Assembly (NCBI GenBank): GCA_022510805.1
Contig: JAFLSS010000002.1
Coordinates: 21,675-85,674 of the forward strand
Source: Akkermansiaceae bacterium
GTDB taxonomy: Bacteria > Verrucomicrobiota > Verrucomicrobiia > Verrucomicrobiales > Akkermansiaceae
Direction: 5' to 3'
Length of the DNA: 64,000 nucleotides
This document shows, in pieces, positions 45,173 to 53,675 of this stretch (positions within the stretch are counted from its first letter, which is position 1; each line of letters begins with the position of its first letter). The notes beneath the pieces are model-generated. The model made no database searches, was not told the origin of the DNA, and saw only the letters and a program-made list of their open reading frames with translations. The translations under genes and the position numbers were made by a program.

Positions 45173-45331
45173 CGGTATCAGGATAATGAGAGTAAAACGG
45201 GGGGGAAAGAAGCGGCCCCCTGTGCGGAATACACAGGCGGCCGCTGTGGCGCAGCTGCGCAAACTCACTCACAAGCCAAGCCTGCAAGCTTGGCCCGGCG
45301 CGTCGGCGCATGCGCAGAGAGAAAGTCGAGA

Positions 45332-45544
45332 TTACTTGAGAATCTGGTCGCAAGAGCAGCCGCAGGGCTCAATGAAGTGCTGGCGCTCCTCGAACTCACC
45401 CTGCTTGCCGTTGTTAAAGGTCTCCACCGGGCGGTGGTAACCCATCACGCGGGTGTACACAGTGCACCTCGAACGCTTGTCTTCATTCTCAGCGAGAATC
45501 TGCGAGTCCGTCTTGCGAACCGGTTGAATAATAGTCGGATTCAT
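45332..45544 (-). CDS. Separately encoded glycyl-radical domain of class III ribonucleotide reductase
   Basis: A 70-aa protein. The segment CTVYTRVMGYHRPVETFNNG followed by KQGEFEERQHF matches the C-terminal glycyl-radical region of NrdD, where the usual form is 'RVxGY..pv..wN.GK..E...R'. The radical Gly is the one in RVMGY. The main NrdD frame upstream ends before this region. The 53-nt gap between them is AT-rich and non-coding, and this ORF has its own ATG. A Cys cluster (EPCGCSCDQ) closes it. It probably assembles with the 706-aa subunit. Confidence 0.82.
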   Translation of the reverse strand: MNPTIIQPVRKTDSQILAENEDKRSRCTVYTRVMGYHRPVETFNNGKQGEFEERQHFIEPCGCSCDQILK

Positions 45545-45597
45545 AGTATTTTAATAATGTGGGATAAAGTTTTTGAGAGAAACAGTTGAGCGGGAAA

Positions 45598-47718
45598 TCA
45601 GAAGAGCGGCAGCTCCGGTTGCTCTTCGGCGCGAACTCTGGCGATGAGTTCCTCATCGCAGATCGGGCAGTAGTCGTGGCGGCCCTTCAGGTAGCCGTGC
45701 TTGTCACACACGGAGAAGAGCGGAGTCACGGTGATGTAAGGCATCTTGAAGTTGGTCAACACCTTGCGCACAATGTCGCGGCAAGCCTCGGGTGAGGAGA
45801 TCGCCTCATTCATGTACATGTGGAACACCGTGCCGCCGGTGTAGCAGCACTGCAGCTTGTCCTGCATGTGCAGCGCCTTGAACAAGTCCTGCGTGTAGTT
45901 AGCCGGCAGCTGCGAACTGTTGGTGTAATAGCGGCGCCCGGGCGTGCCGGCTTGGATGATATCCGGGTAGCGCTTCTGGTCCTCACGGGCGAAGCGGTGG
46001 GTCGTACCCTCGGCCGGCGTGGCCTCCAGGTTGTACAGGTTACCGGTTTCCTCTTGGTAGCCGCGGATGCGCTCACGCATGAAGTGCAGCACCTCCTCCG
46101 CAAAGGCAATACCCTCAGGCTCAGCCGTGTTGAGAGTATCATTGGAGAAGTTGCGAAGCATCTCGTTGATACCATTCAAGCCGATCGTGGAGAAGTGGTT
46201 GCGCAGGTGGGGCAGGTAGCGCTTCGTGTAGGGGTAAAGGCCGCGCTCGTAGAGCGTGTTGATGAAGACGCGCTTCTTTTCCAGCGTGCTCTTGGCCAGG
46301 TCCATCAGCTCTGCCAGCTTGGCATAGAGCAAGTTCTTGTTGCCCTTGTACAGGTAGCCCAGGCGGGCCATGTTGATGGTCACCACGCCGATGGAACCGG
46401 TCATCTCAGCCGAGCCGAACAAGCCGCCGCCGCGTTTGAGAAGCTCTCGCAGGTCGAGCTGCAAGCGGCAGCACATGGAGCGCACCGCATCAGGCTTGTA
46501 GGCCTCCTCGTCGATCACTCGGTTGCCGTTCTCATCCAGCTTGTACTGAGAGCCGATGAAGTTCTGGAAATAGGAGGAGCCGATCTTGGCGGCATTCTCA
46601 AAGAGCAGAGGCACATTCTCACCCTCCCAGTCAAAGTCCTCGGTGATGTTGACCGTGGGGATCGGGAATGTGAAGGGCTGGCCCGTGCTGTCACCCTCTG
46701 TCAACACCTCATAGAACGCGCGCTGAATGACATTCATCTCAGGCTGGAAGTGCTTGTATGTCATACCCGTGAGCGAGGAAGCGCCGCGCTCCTGAGCCAG
46801 CTGCTCAAGCTTGTCATTGTGCACGCCCTCAAAGATGTGAGCCCCGCCGGAGAAAGGCGGCTGCTCGCGCAGGTCACGCGGCACAGTCCAGTCGATGGTC
46901 ACATTGGTGAAAGGACTCTGCCCCCAGCGGGAGGGCACATTGAGATTGTAAACAAAGCTACGCAGGGCTTTTTTGACCTCCTCGTAGGGGAGCTGATCAC
47001 GGAAGAGATAGGGCGAGAGGTAGGTGTCAAAGGAGCTGAAAGCCTGCGCGCCGGCCCACTCACTCTGCAGGATGCCCAGGAAATTGGCCATCTGGCCGAG
47101 CGCCTCGCGGAAGTGGCGCGGTGGGCGGCTGTTCACACGGCTGCGCACCCCGTTGAACCCCTCGTTGAGCAGGTTGCGCAGGCTCCAGCCGGCGCAGTAG
47201 CCCGTGAGGCAGTCCAGATCGTGGATATGGTAGTCGCCATTGCGGTGCGCCGCGCCCTCATCCGGGGAGTACACCTGATCCAGCCAGAAGTTGGCAATGA
47301 CCTTACCGGCCGTGTTATTCACCAAGCCGGCATTGGAGTAAGTGGTGTTGGAGTTGGCCTTGATGCGCCAGTCGATATTGCCGATGTACTCCTCGATGGC
47401 CTGCTTGCAGTCCACCCAGGTGTTGCCCTGGTACATGCCGGCGATCTGCTCGCGCTGCAGCTTGTGCAGGAAGCGGTATTTGATGAAGTTGCGAGCCGTC
47501 TCGAAAGCGCCGGCTTTCATGAGCTCGCGCTCAATGAGATCCTGCACCTTTTCTACCGGCAGGAACTCCTCGTTTTTCAACGCATCGAGCACATTGGCGT
47601 ACACGAGCGGGTTGTACTCCTCTTGCGAGGCATGAAATGCTTTTTCAATGGCCTGCTGCACTTTGTAGGCCTCAAAGCGTTCGCGCTTTCCGTTGCGCTT
47701 GATAATCTGTTGCGGCAT
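45598..47718 (-). CDS. nrdD: Anaerobic ribonucleoside-triphosphate reductase, large part lacking the glycyl-radical region
   Basis: Reduces ribonucleotides under anaerobiosis. From the ATG at 47718 the protein is 706 aa. Residues ~1-90 are an ATP-cone (QQIIKRNGKRERFEAYKVQQAI), the allosteric overall-activity domain. The barrel follows with HIHDLDCLTGYCAGWSL and NMARLGYLYKGN. The C-terminus has the zinc-type motif VCDKHGYLKGRHDYCPICDEE, then ends ELPLF. A normal NrdD would continue with the glycyl-radical loop; here that is the separate ORF at 45332-45544. A TTG or other start further upstream would add a Pro/Arg-rich leader unlike the family. Confidence 0.92.
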   Translation of the reverse strand: MPQQIIKRNGKRERFEAYKVQQAIEKAFHASQEEYNPLVYANVLDALKNEEFLPVEKVQDLIERELMKAGAFETARNFIKYRFLHKLQREQIAGMYQGNTWVDCKQAIEEYIGNIDWRIKANSNTTYSNAGLVNNTAGKVIANFWLDQVYSPDEGAAHRNGDYHIHDLDCLTGYCAGWSLRNLLNEGFNGVRSRVNSRPPRHFREALGQMANFLGILQSEWAGAQAFSSFDTYLSPYLFRDQLPYEEVKKALRSFVYNLNVPSRWGQSPFTNVTIDWTVPRDLREQPPFSGGAHIFEGVHNDKLEQLAQERGASSLTGMTYKHFQPEMNVIQRAFYEVLTEGDSTGQPFTFPIPTVNITEDFDWEGENVPLLFENAAKIGSSYFQNFIGSQYKLDENGNRVIDEEAYKPDAVRSMCCRLQLDLRELLKRGGGLFGSAEMTGSIGVVTINMARLGYLYKGNKNLLYAKLAELMDLAKSTLEKKRVFINTLYERGLYPYTKRYLPHLRNHFSTIGLNGINEMLRNFSNDTLNTAEPEGIAFAEEVLHFMRERIRGYQEETGNLYNLEATPAEGTTHRFAREDQKRYPDIIQAGTPGRRYYTNSSQLPANYTQDLFKALHMQDKLQCCYTGGTVFHMYMNEAISSPEACRDIVRKVLTNFKMPYITVTPLFSVCDKHGYLKGRHDYCPICDEELIARVRAEEQPELPLF

Positions 47719-48286
47719 AGTCGGTTGTTCTTGTGAAAAGGGTGGGTAAATCTTGTGGGAAGGGAGAGGATGGGAGGGGGATGGCCGGATACGCCTCAGA
47801 CGCGGAGGCTGGCGCACCCGGTGTGTCCGGCAAGCGCTGGTCACCCGTGCATGCGGCTTCTCAGCCGCCCCGAGTGCGCCCGGCTGCGGGATTCTCCACC
47901 CCTGCCCGGTGCTGCGGACGCTCGAAATTTAGCACATCCCCCCGACCCACGCAAGACAAAATTTGAACTGCGATTAATCTTTCCATCGCAATATGTGGCG
48001 GCGATTTTTTACACCATCCACAAGATCATGTATGATGCAATGATACCTTCTCTGAAACATTTCACCCTCTCTGATGGGCGAAAGTTCCTCAATTATGAGC
48101 CGCTTTCTCATCCTTCTCCCCCACCCGTTTGGTAGCTGTTTCCACTCCTAGATATAGGGGTGTAATCTACCCCTTCGGACGATAAAAAAAATGTAGAGTT
48201 TCGGAAAAAATGAGAAAGCGAGTGGAAAAGGGTGGCTTCGCCATTGACCTCATGTGCAGAAAACTGTATAATCGGCCAAGCTAAGC
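47719..48286. other. intergenic region between nrdD and the DUF6714-like gene
   Basis: 568 bp with no convincing gene. A palindrome TGCGAT (47969-47974) / ATCGCA (47985-47990) lies upstream of nrdD and could be a regulator site. A small hairpin (AGGGGT 48156-48161, ACCCCT 48169-48174) is also present. The promoter of the 48287 gene is at its right end. The nrdD leader is GC-rich over its first ~250 nt. Confidence 0.5.
48244..48272 (+). promoter_or_regulatory. promoter of the DUF6714-like gene
   Basis: TTGACC (48244-48249), a 17-bp spacer and TATAAT (48267-48272). The ATG at 48287 follows 14 nt after the -10, so the leader would be only about 8 nt. Confidence 0.65.
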
Positions 48287-49891
48287 ATGCCGGATTCCCC
48301 GCCAATTCCTCGTTCTCTAACTCCTGCCGAAGCCAAGGCGGAAGCATGGTGGGGCGCCTTGAGTGATGAGGACAGGGAGGAGAGTATCCTGCTGTTCCGC
48401 GAATGGTATGCCCGGCGCCTGGCCTGCTGTGCCGGGTGGCGAGATCAGGCGGCAGCGCTCTCGCCATACCGCGCCTCCCTCATCGCGCGCCTTGAAGCCG
48501 CCTTTCGCGGCGTGGTGGCGGAGCCGCATGAGCTCCTTTATCTGAGCGGCCTGGCGTGGGATGACAACCTGCCGCCCTCTGTGCAGGCCTCCCTGTGTGC
48601 CGATGAGCAGAGGGATGATTGGACCTGCATCCCGGCTGATGTGCTGTGGGCCTGTGAGCCCTGCTTGCCGCACCTTGGCCCGGCCGGGCTGCGCTTCCTG
48701 CTGCCCGCTTATCTGCGAGCCGCGCTCTGCTACCCCTCTCTTTCCTTTCTGGGGGTGCAGGAACTCTTGCTCTCGGCGGAGGAGGCGCCGCTGTCGCTGT
48801 GCAGCGCCGAGCAGCTCGCCTGCGCCAAATCGGCGCTCCGGGAATTGCTGATGGATGCTGACACCCCTGTGCCTCCCTGCGCTGAGGAGGAGTTGGAGGC
48901 GTATGACTCCGCATGGCTGTCGGGCAGTTTCCGCCGCTCGGTGCAGCGGCGCGAGCTCCTGTACCGCGACCTCCTGCAGCGCGCCTGCCCCTCCCCCCCT
49001 GCCTGTTCGCTGGAGTTGCAGCTCCGCGAGGCCTTTGCCGGAGTCACCTGCCCCCCGGAGCCGCTGCTCTACCTGAGCAGCCCGGCTGCGGATGATGGCT
49101 TGCCGGAGGAAATCCTGCGCGAGCTCTGCCGTGAGGAGATACGCGACCGCTGGTCAGATATCCCGGTGTGCTCCCTGCTGGCCGGGGCGGTGTTCCTGCC
49201 GCAGCTCAGCCCGGCCGCCCGGCTCTACCTGCTGCCGGCCTACATGGTGGCGTCTCTGCGGTATGCCTGGCCGGGGCGCGCCGCCTTGCAGGCGGCTCTG
49301 TGCCGCACCGCCCGGCAGCTGCAGCCCCTGCTTTCCCCAGCCCAGCGCGCTTGCGCCGCCGCGTATGAGTCCCTCCTCCTCCCCCCGGCTGAGGCGCCTG
49401 CCTTTGCTGCCGCGCCGCAGGAGCGCTTTTCTCTCTTCTTGCAGGACACGCAGGCCGAGCGCGACTACTACGCCGCCGTGGCAGCCCCGCGGCGGCTCCC
49501 GCTCACGCCTGAGCGTCTGGAGCTGGAGAGGCGCATCTGCCGCGCTTTTGGCACCACTCAGGCGGCAGCAAGCACCCCGCTCTGCCACGGCGTGCTCCTG
49601 CGTGGGCTGTGGCAGCTCCCGCAGTATGCGGCAGCTCTCGATGCGCAGGAAGAGAGGAGCGACTGGCAGAGCATCACGCCGGATGCACTCTACGCCGGGC
49701 GCTATGCCCTTCCCGCCCTCAGCGCGGAGGCGCGGCGCTTCCTGCTGCCGGCGCACATGCTGCACGACCTCACAGCGCCGGCGGCCGCCCGCATCCTCAG
49801 CGCAGAGCTGCTCCGCCCGGAGCTGCTGCCGGAGCTCAGCCCGGAGCAGCGCGCCTGCGTGGCTGATTTCAGACAACTTCTGCACCTCTAG
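48287..49891 (+). CDS. Protein with three tandem DUF6714-like domains
   Basis: A 534-aa Leu/Ala/Arg-rich soluble protein with no signal peptide. The same unit occurs three times, at about residues 60-195, 245-375 and 405-530. Each reads 'LE..L..AF', a 'LL' segment, then 'E...W..I....L', 'LP.L...A...LLPAY/HM', and a closing 'LL..LS..Q.AC.A'. Clear equivalents are RFLLPAYLRAAL, LYLLPAYMVASL and RFLLPAHMLHDL. This W..I...L...LP...LPAYL pattern resembles the DUF6714 family, whose function is unknown. The anchored ankyrin-like gene follows after 17 nt. Confidence 0.72.
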   Translation: MPDSPPIPRSLTPAEAKAEAWWGALSDEDREESILLFREWYARRLACCAGWRDQAAALSPYRASLIARLEAAFRGVVAEPHELLYLSGLAWDDNLPPSVQASLCADEQRDDWTCIPADVLWACEPCLPHLGPAGLRFLLPAYLRAALCYPSLSFLGVQELLLSAEEAPLSLCSAEQLACAKSALRELLMDADTPVPPCAEEELEAYDSAWLSGSFRRSVQRRELLYRDLLQRACPSPPACSLELQLREAFAGVTCPPEPLLYLSSPAADDGLPEEILRELCREEIRDRWSDIPVCSLLAGAVFLPQLSPAARLYLLPAYMVASLRYAWPGRAALQAALCRTARQLQPLLSPAQRACAAAYESLLLPPAEAPAFAAAPQERFSLFLQDTQAERDYYAAVAAPRRLPLTPERLELERRICRAFGTTQAAASTPLCHGVLLRGLWQLPQYAAALDAQEERSDWQSITPDALYAGRYALPALSAEARRFLLPAHMLHDLTAPAAARILSAELLRPELLPELSPEQRACVADFRQLLHL

Positions 49892-49908
49892 CCACCCCCC
49901 TGCTGCCC

Positions 49909-51090
49909 ATGTCGAAAGCTCGCGCCGCCCATACCACACGCAAGCGCATCCTCAGCCTCAGCCTCGCCGTCGGTGCCGTCAGCCTCGTCCTCCTGGGCCA
50001 TACCGTGTGGAGGCTCTATGGCTGGAGCTTGCCCGAGCTGCATTTTCACGAAAGCTGGCTCCCCGACCGCCGGGAGGAGCTCCAAGAACTCGGGGACCTG
50101 CTGCGCCACCGCTTGTTAGCTGACTACCGCCTCCGGGACGCCGCGCCTGGAGCCGCCAAGGCGGCGCCCTTAGGACTCGACCGGGCGGCGCATTGGATCG
50201 CCGACCTCCGGGCTGATCTGCGTGCCCGGATGGCGATGAGCCCCGCTCTCAGGCCCATCTACGGCAAGCTGCGCCGCGCTGCTGCAGACGGGCAGAGCGA
50301 TGACTTGAGCCCCATCGCCCACCTCGCGGCGCGCATGAGCAAACCGGCGCTCGTGCGTGAATTGGTGCTCCGCGGCGCGAACCCCAATGCCGTGTTCATG
50401 AGCGCTGATCGGAAATGGGAGACAATCTTCCAAGCCTCCATCATCTGCTCCCCTCCCGTGCCGGAGATGGTCGAAGAGCGCGCCCCCCAAGCGGAGCGGC
50501 TGCGCCTGCTGGTGTGGCTGCTGGAACACGGGGCGGAGGTGAATGCCAACCACGATATGACGCTGCCTCTCGCCGTCCTCGCTGACAGTCTTGATTCTCA
50601 GAGTGATGACGACACCTATATCCCCGGCGCCATCATCGAGTGCCTGCTCGACCACGGGCTGAAACTCGAGAGCGAGACAGACCGCAAGCTTGTCTGCCTC
50701 ATCCTGAGCCTCGAGGGCGCGCTGCCCACCATGCAGCGCATCCTCCGCAAGGGCTATCTGGATATAGCAGATCCGGCCGTACTCTCCGAGCTCGTGACAA
50801 ATGCGGCCACCTGCAGCGCGCCGGATGCCGCAGCCAAGACGCGCTGGGCGCTGAATCTCGGCGCTGACCCGCAGCAGGCTCTTGCAGCCTGCTGGTCTCA
50901 GCTGCAGATCAATACCAACACCGAGCAGGCCGAGGAGATGGCAAACTTTTCCGCCGCGCTCAGCGTGCTGGAGGCGCTTCTCGAGCGCGGCATCGCCCCC
51001 TCCGCAGAGGATGCGGCACACCTGCTCAGCCTACTTGACGAGCCGCAAAAAACACTTCTGCGCGAGCTGCTGCAGCGCCACGCCTCCTAA
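49909..51090 (+). CDS. Membrane-anchored ankyrin-like protein, paralog of the 5038-6648 protein
   Basis: A 393-aa protein with a basic N-terminus, one membrane helix (ILSLSLAVGAVSLVLLGHTVW, ~14-34) and an ankyrin-like region (RELVLRGANPNAVF, LVWLLEHGAEVNAN, ECLLDHGLKLES, RILRKGYLDIAD, RWALNLGADPQQAL). The order of blocks matches the 536-aa protein at 5038-6648, though overall identity is only moderate. It is probably translated together with the DUF6714-like gene; the start follows a C-rich tract with no Shine-Dalgarno sequence. Confidence 0.75.
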   Translation: MSKARAAHTTRKRILSLSLAVGAVSLVLLGHTVWRLYGWSLPELHFHESWLPDRREELQELGDLLRHRLLADYRLRDAAPGAAKAAPLGLDRAAHWIADLRADLRARMAMSPALRPIYGKLRRAAADGQSDDLSPIAHLAARMSKPALVRELVLRGANPNAVFMSADRKWETIFQASIICSPPVPEMVEERAPQAERLRLLVWLLEHGAEVNANHDMTLPLAVLADSLDSQSDDDTYIPGAIIECLLDHGLKLESETDRKLVCLILSLEGALPTMQRILRKGYLDIADPAVLSELVTNAATCSAPDAAAKTRWALNLGADPQQALAACWSQLQINTNTEQAEEMANFSAALSVLEALLERGIAPSAEDAAHLLSLLDEPQKTLLRELLQRHAS

Positions 51091-51133
51091 AAGCCGGCCA
51101 CCGCGCCCCCCCCTCGGGCAGCGCGGCGCGGGG

Positions 51134-51928
51134 TCATTCCGCCGGGGACTCTTCCTCCTGGCGGATCTTGACGCTGAACGGCAAATCCTGCGCGTACACC
51201 GCCCCGGAGAAGAGGCGCAGCTGAAGCGTTGCCCCCTCGGCCGCATCCTGCGGGCGCGCCGCAAAGCGGTACTCATACAGCCCATCCGTAATCACATGCC
51301 CGCTTTCCTGATAAGCCGCGGGGGATGTGGTGCGCAGCTGCGTCATCTCCAAAAACTCCTTCCCCTGCAAGAGGCGAATAGCGGCGATGGGCACAGGCGT
51401 GGAGAGCTGCAGCTCAAACCACGCATCCTCGCGCCTCTTGACCTGCTTGAACTTCAGCGTGACGCGAAATCCCTCCACACACAGCTCATGCGTTCTCAGC
51501 AGCGGCGGCGTCAGGACAATCTCCTTCTCCTTGCCCTCCTTCTTGAGGAAAAGACGCAGCTTGCCCTTTATCTCGGTAATGCTGCCAAGCGGGGCATCCT
51601 TGTCAAAAAAGTAATAAAACTGCTCCATCCCGCCGATAGGCGTAGAGGGGAAAAAGAGAGACTCTCGCTTTTCCACCTCCGGCGCACCCTCAAAAACAGT
51701 CGCTTCCAACTCCTGCGCATCAATCACTTTGTAGCCCTGCGGGGAGCGGACACTGAGCGTCACGCCCAGCGGGGAAAGCTCTGCCTCCGGCGCGATGGAG
51801 GCCCGAGGCTTGCCCTTGGCGCTCTGCACCTTGTAAGAAATACGCGGCCCGTCCTTGCAGGTAAAATATGACGAGCATGAAGCCAGCACCGGCAGCAAGC
51901 AGAAAGCCATCCATTTCCCGTATCTCAT
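51134..51928 (-). CDS. Lipoprotein, member of a local paralog pair
   Basis: A 264-aa predicted lipoprotein with signal and lipobox LASC (Cys18). The mature part is beta-rich and shares its plan with the 52701-53561 lipoprotein. Equivalent segments are CKDGPRISYKVQ and CGSGPKISHNVQ, SPQGYKVID and APNGYNILD, KGKLRLFLKKEG and QGKLRFFLRKQG, and THELCVEGFRVTLKFKQ and THHLCVDGYRVRLRLKQ. No known domain is recognised. It is the last of three minus-strand lipoprotein genes, possibly expressed together. Confidence 0.75.
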   Translation of the reverse strand: MRYGKWMAFCLLPVLASCSSYFTCKDGPRISYKVQSAKGKPRASIAPEAELSPLGVTLSVRSPQGYKVIDAQELEATVFEGAPEVEKRESLFFPSTPIGGMEQFYYFFDKDAPLGSITEIKGKLRLFLKKEGKEKEIVLTPPLLRTHELCVEGFRVTLKFKQVKRREDAWFELQLSTPVPIAAIRLLQGKEFLEMTQLRTTSPAAYQESGHVITDGLYEYRFAARPQDAAEGATLQLRLFSGAVYAQDLPFSVKIRQEEESPAE

Positions 51929-52028
51929 ACGCCGCTCAATATAGCTTCTTCCTCTATCTCTAGCAAGCTTAAAATAAGGCAGAGCTCAAAATATCATCAT
52001 TCCCGGCAGAGGCGCCTGAGCCCACAGC

Positions 52029-52691
52029 TCATGGCGCCGAGGTCTCAACCTCATCATAGAAAACCTCCTGCGGCTGATGCGTCATCTCAGAGAAGAGCAC
52101 AAGCGGCCCCCAGATGGGGGAGGTAGCCAGAATGATCGCGCCCCCGACCGTGTAGTTCACGACGGTGCACAGCCCATCCATACTATAGTCCACCGCCAGC
52201 TGCGGATACTTGCTCACCGGCACCTTCTTCAGGCGCGAGCTCTCTTCCTTCCAATACACCGTGCGATTCGTCGCCATGAGGTAGGGAGCTTTCACCGCCC
52301 GGGCGCCACTCGGCAAAGCCTTGATCCAAGCACCGCCGGCGCGCTCTATTTCCTTGTGCAGATCCTTGGCGGAGATGGAGGTCATGCCCTGAGGCCGCAG
52401 CATGAGCCCGGCCAACTTGGGCGTGATGCGGTGGTACGCGAGGCTCGCCTGCTTTGAGCCGGCCTCCGCCGAGGGGCAGTCAAGCGCCGCTATATACCAC
52501 TCGCTGCCGGCTTGGTAGAGCACCGGCGCCAGCAACCGCTTGCCGCTGATCCCCTGCTCGCGGTAGTCGAGCGTGTAGCTCTGCGTTTCGCGATAGGGGC
52601 GCAGCGTCCACTGTGCGCGGTCGGTGGTGCATGAGCACGGCAGCCAGACCGCCGCGCCCACCAGAAGACGGATCAATACTCGTTTTGTCAT
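52029..52691 (-). CDS. Lipoprotein of unknown function
   Basis: A 220-aa predicted lipoprotein with the basic start MTKRVLIRLL, a hydrophobic helix and CSC near residue 20. The rest is mixed, with one hydrophobic stretch near residues 180-200 (VGGAIILATSPIWGPLVLF) that could be a membrane-associated helix. It is unrelated in sequence to the two lipoproteins on either side. It begins 9 nt after the 52701 gene ends, so the two are likely co-transcribed. Confidence 0.68.
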   Translation of the reverse strand: MTKRVLIRLLVGAAVWLPCSCTTDRAQWTLRPYRETQSYTLDYREQGISGKRLLAPVLYQAGSEWYIAALDCPSAEAGSKQASLAYHRITPKLAGLMLRPQGMTSISAKDLHKEIERAGGAWIKALPSGARAVKAPYLMATNRTVYWKEESSRLKKVPVSKYPQLAVDYSMDGLCTVVNYTVGGAIILATSPIWGPLVLFSEMTHQPQEVFYDEVETSAP

Positions 52692-52700
52692 GGTATGGCG

Positions 52701-53561
52701 TTATTTCTTTTCTTTTTGAATCCGGACGCGGACAGCCTGAGTCTTGGCATACACGGGGCCGGAGCATGCCTGCAGGCGCAGCTGGGGCTCCCCGCCATCC
52801 TCCCGTGTCATCACAAAGAAATGGTAGTAGTAGTCATTGTAGATGCAGCCCTTAACATCAGAGAAATTGAGAACGGGCTCGGACTGGTGTACCCAATTGA
52901 TTTCCATGGGCTTCCCATCCTGCAGCACCTGAATGTCGGTCAGAGGCACCGGCGAGGAGATAACCCATGATGCCGCGGTTCTATATTGCTTGAGACGCAG
53001 CCGGACTCGGTAGCCATCTACACACAAATGATGCGTGCCGGAGCGCGGCGCGCCCAGCGGGTACAGATGCACCGGCCCCTGCTTTCTGAGGAAAAAGCGC
53101 AGCTTGCCCTGCATGGTGTGCACCGTGTTCTTGTCGTTCAGGGTTGGCAGGCTGACAATGCGCCATGATTGGGGAACTTCGCGCAAAGGCCCGCCCGGAA
53201 GAAAGGAGACATCGGTGGAGCGCTTGGTGCCATTCCACTCCAGCTCAATGGCGGAGGCCGGACTGATGTCCAAGATGTTATACCCGTTAGGCGCTTTCAC
53301 CTTCATCTCACAACCGAAGTCGCCATCTTGGATGGCCACGGGGGCAACACTCACCGCCGGGAGACCCTGGCCCCGCTGGACGTTGTGGGAAATCTTCGGC
53401 CCTGAGCCACAGGTGATAGAGGGAGAGCACGCTGCCAGCAGCCCCACCGCGCAGCCCATCCAAAGGGGAGTGAGCTTCCTGAGTGATGTTCTGCTGAAAC
53501 GACGATTGGGCAGAGGGGGGGATTGACGCTCCATTGTGGTGTGGTGGGGATATAGGGTCAT
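52701..53561 (-). CDS. Lipoprotein, paralog of the 51134-51928 product
   Basis: About 286 aa from the ATG at 53561, or 277 from an ATG at 53534; neither has a Shine-Dalgarno sequence. The N-terminus is basic (NRRFSRTSLRKL), followed by a helix and lipobox LLAAC. The body aligns segment by segment with the 264-aa lipoprotein downstream, including LCVDGYRVRLRLKQ and the ending SGPVYAKTQAVRVRIQKE (compare SGAVYAQDLPFSVKIRQE). It is probably a product of local duplication, with another lipoprotein gene between the copies. Confidence 0.73.
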   Translation of the reverse strand: MTLYPHHTTMERQSPPLPNRRFSRTSLRKLTPLWMGCAVGLLAACSPSITCGSGPKISHNVQRGQGLPAVSVAPVAIQDGDFGCEMKVKAPNGYNILDISPASAIELEWNGTKRSTDVSFLPGGPLREVPQSWRIVSLPTLNDKNTVHTMQGKLRFFLRKQGPVHLYPLGAPRSGTHHLCVDGYRVRLRLKQYRTAASWVISSPVPLTDIQVLQDGKPMEINWVHQSEPVLNFSDVKGCIYNDYYYHFFVMTREDGGEPQLRLQACSGPVYAKTQAVRVRIQKEKK

Positions 53562-53675
53562 GTTTTCGATAAGTTAGATACAATTTCGTAATTTTTGTTC
53601 AAATTTTTTAGTGCACTTTTCTTTTTTTGTATGGACTTGACTCAGCAGGGCGCGCTGTGTATCATCCCCTCCGAT

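Noticed and set aside
45275-45294. Hairpin GCCAAGC/GCTTGGC between the glycyl-radical ORF and nrdG
   Set aside because: A perfect 7-bp stem, but no T-run on the minus strand follows it, and the genes around it are likely co-transcribed. Not enough to call a terminator.
45545-45597. A frameshift artefact joining nrdD and the glycyl-radical ORF
   Set aside because: The 53-nt gap is AT-rich, non-coding in any frame that would link the two, and the small ORF has its own ATG and a short N-terminal extension. A true two-gene arrangement is more likely.
45820-47736. A 638-aa open frame on the plus strand
   Set aside because: Antisense shadow of nrdD; composition is typical of a GC-rich reverse frame and no domain is recognisable.
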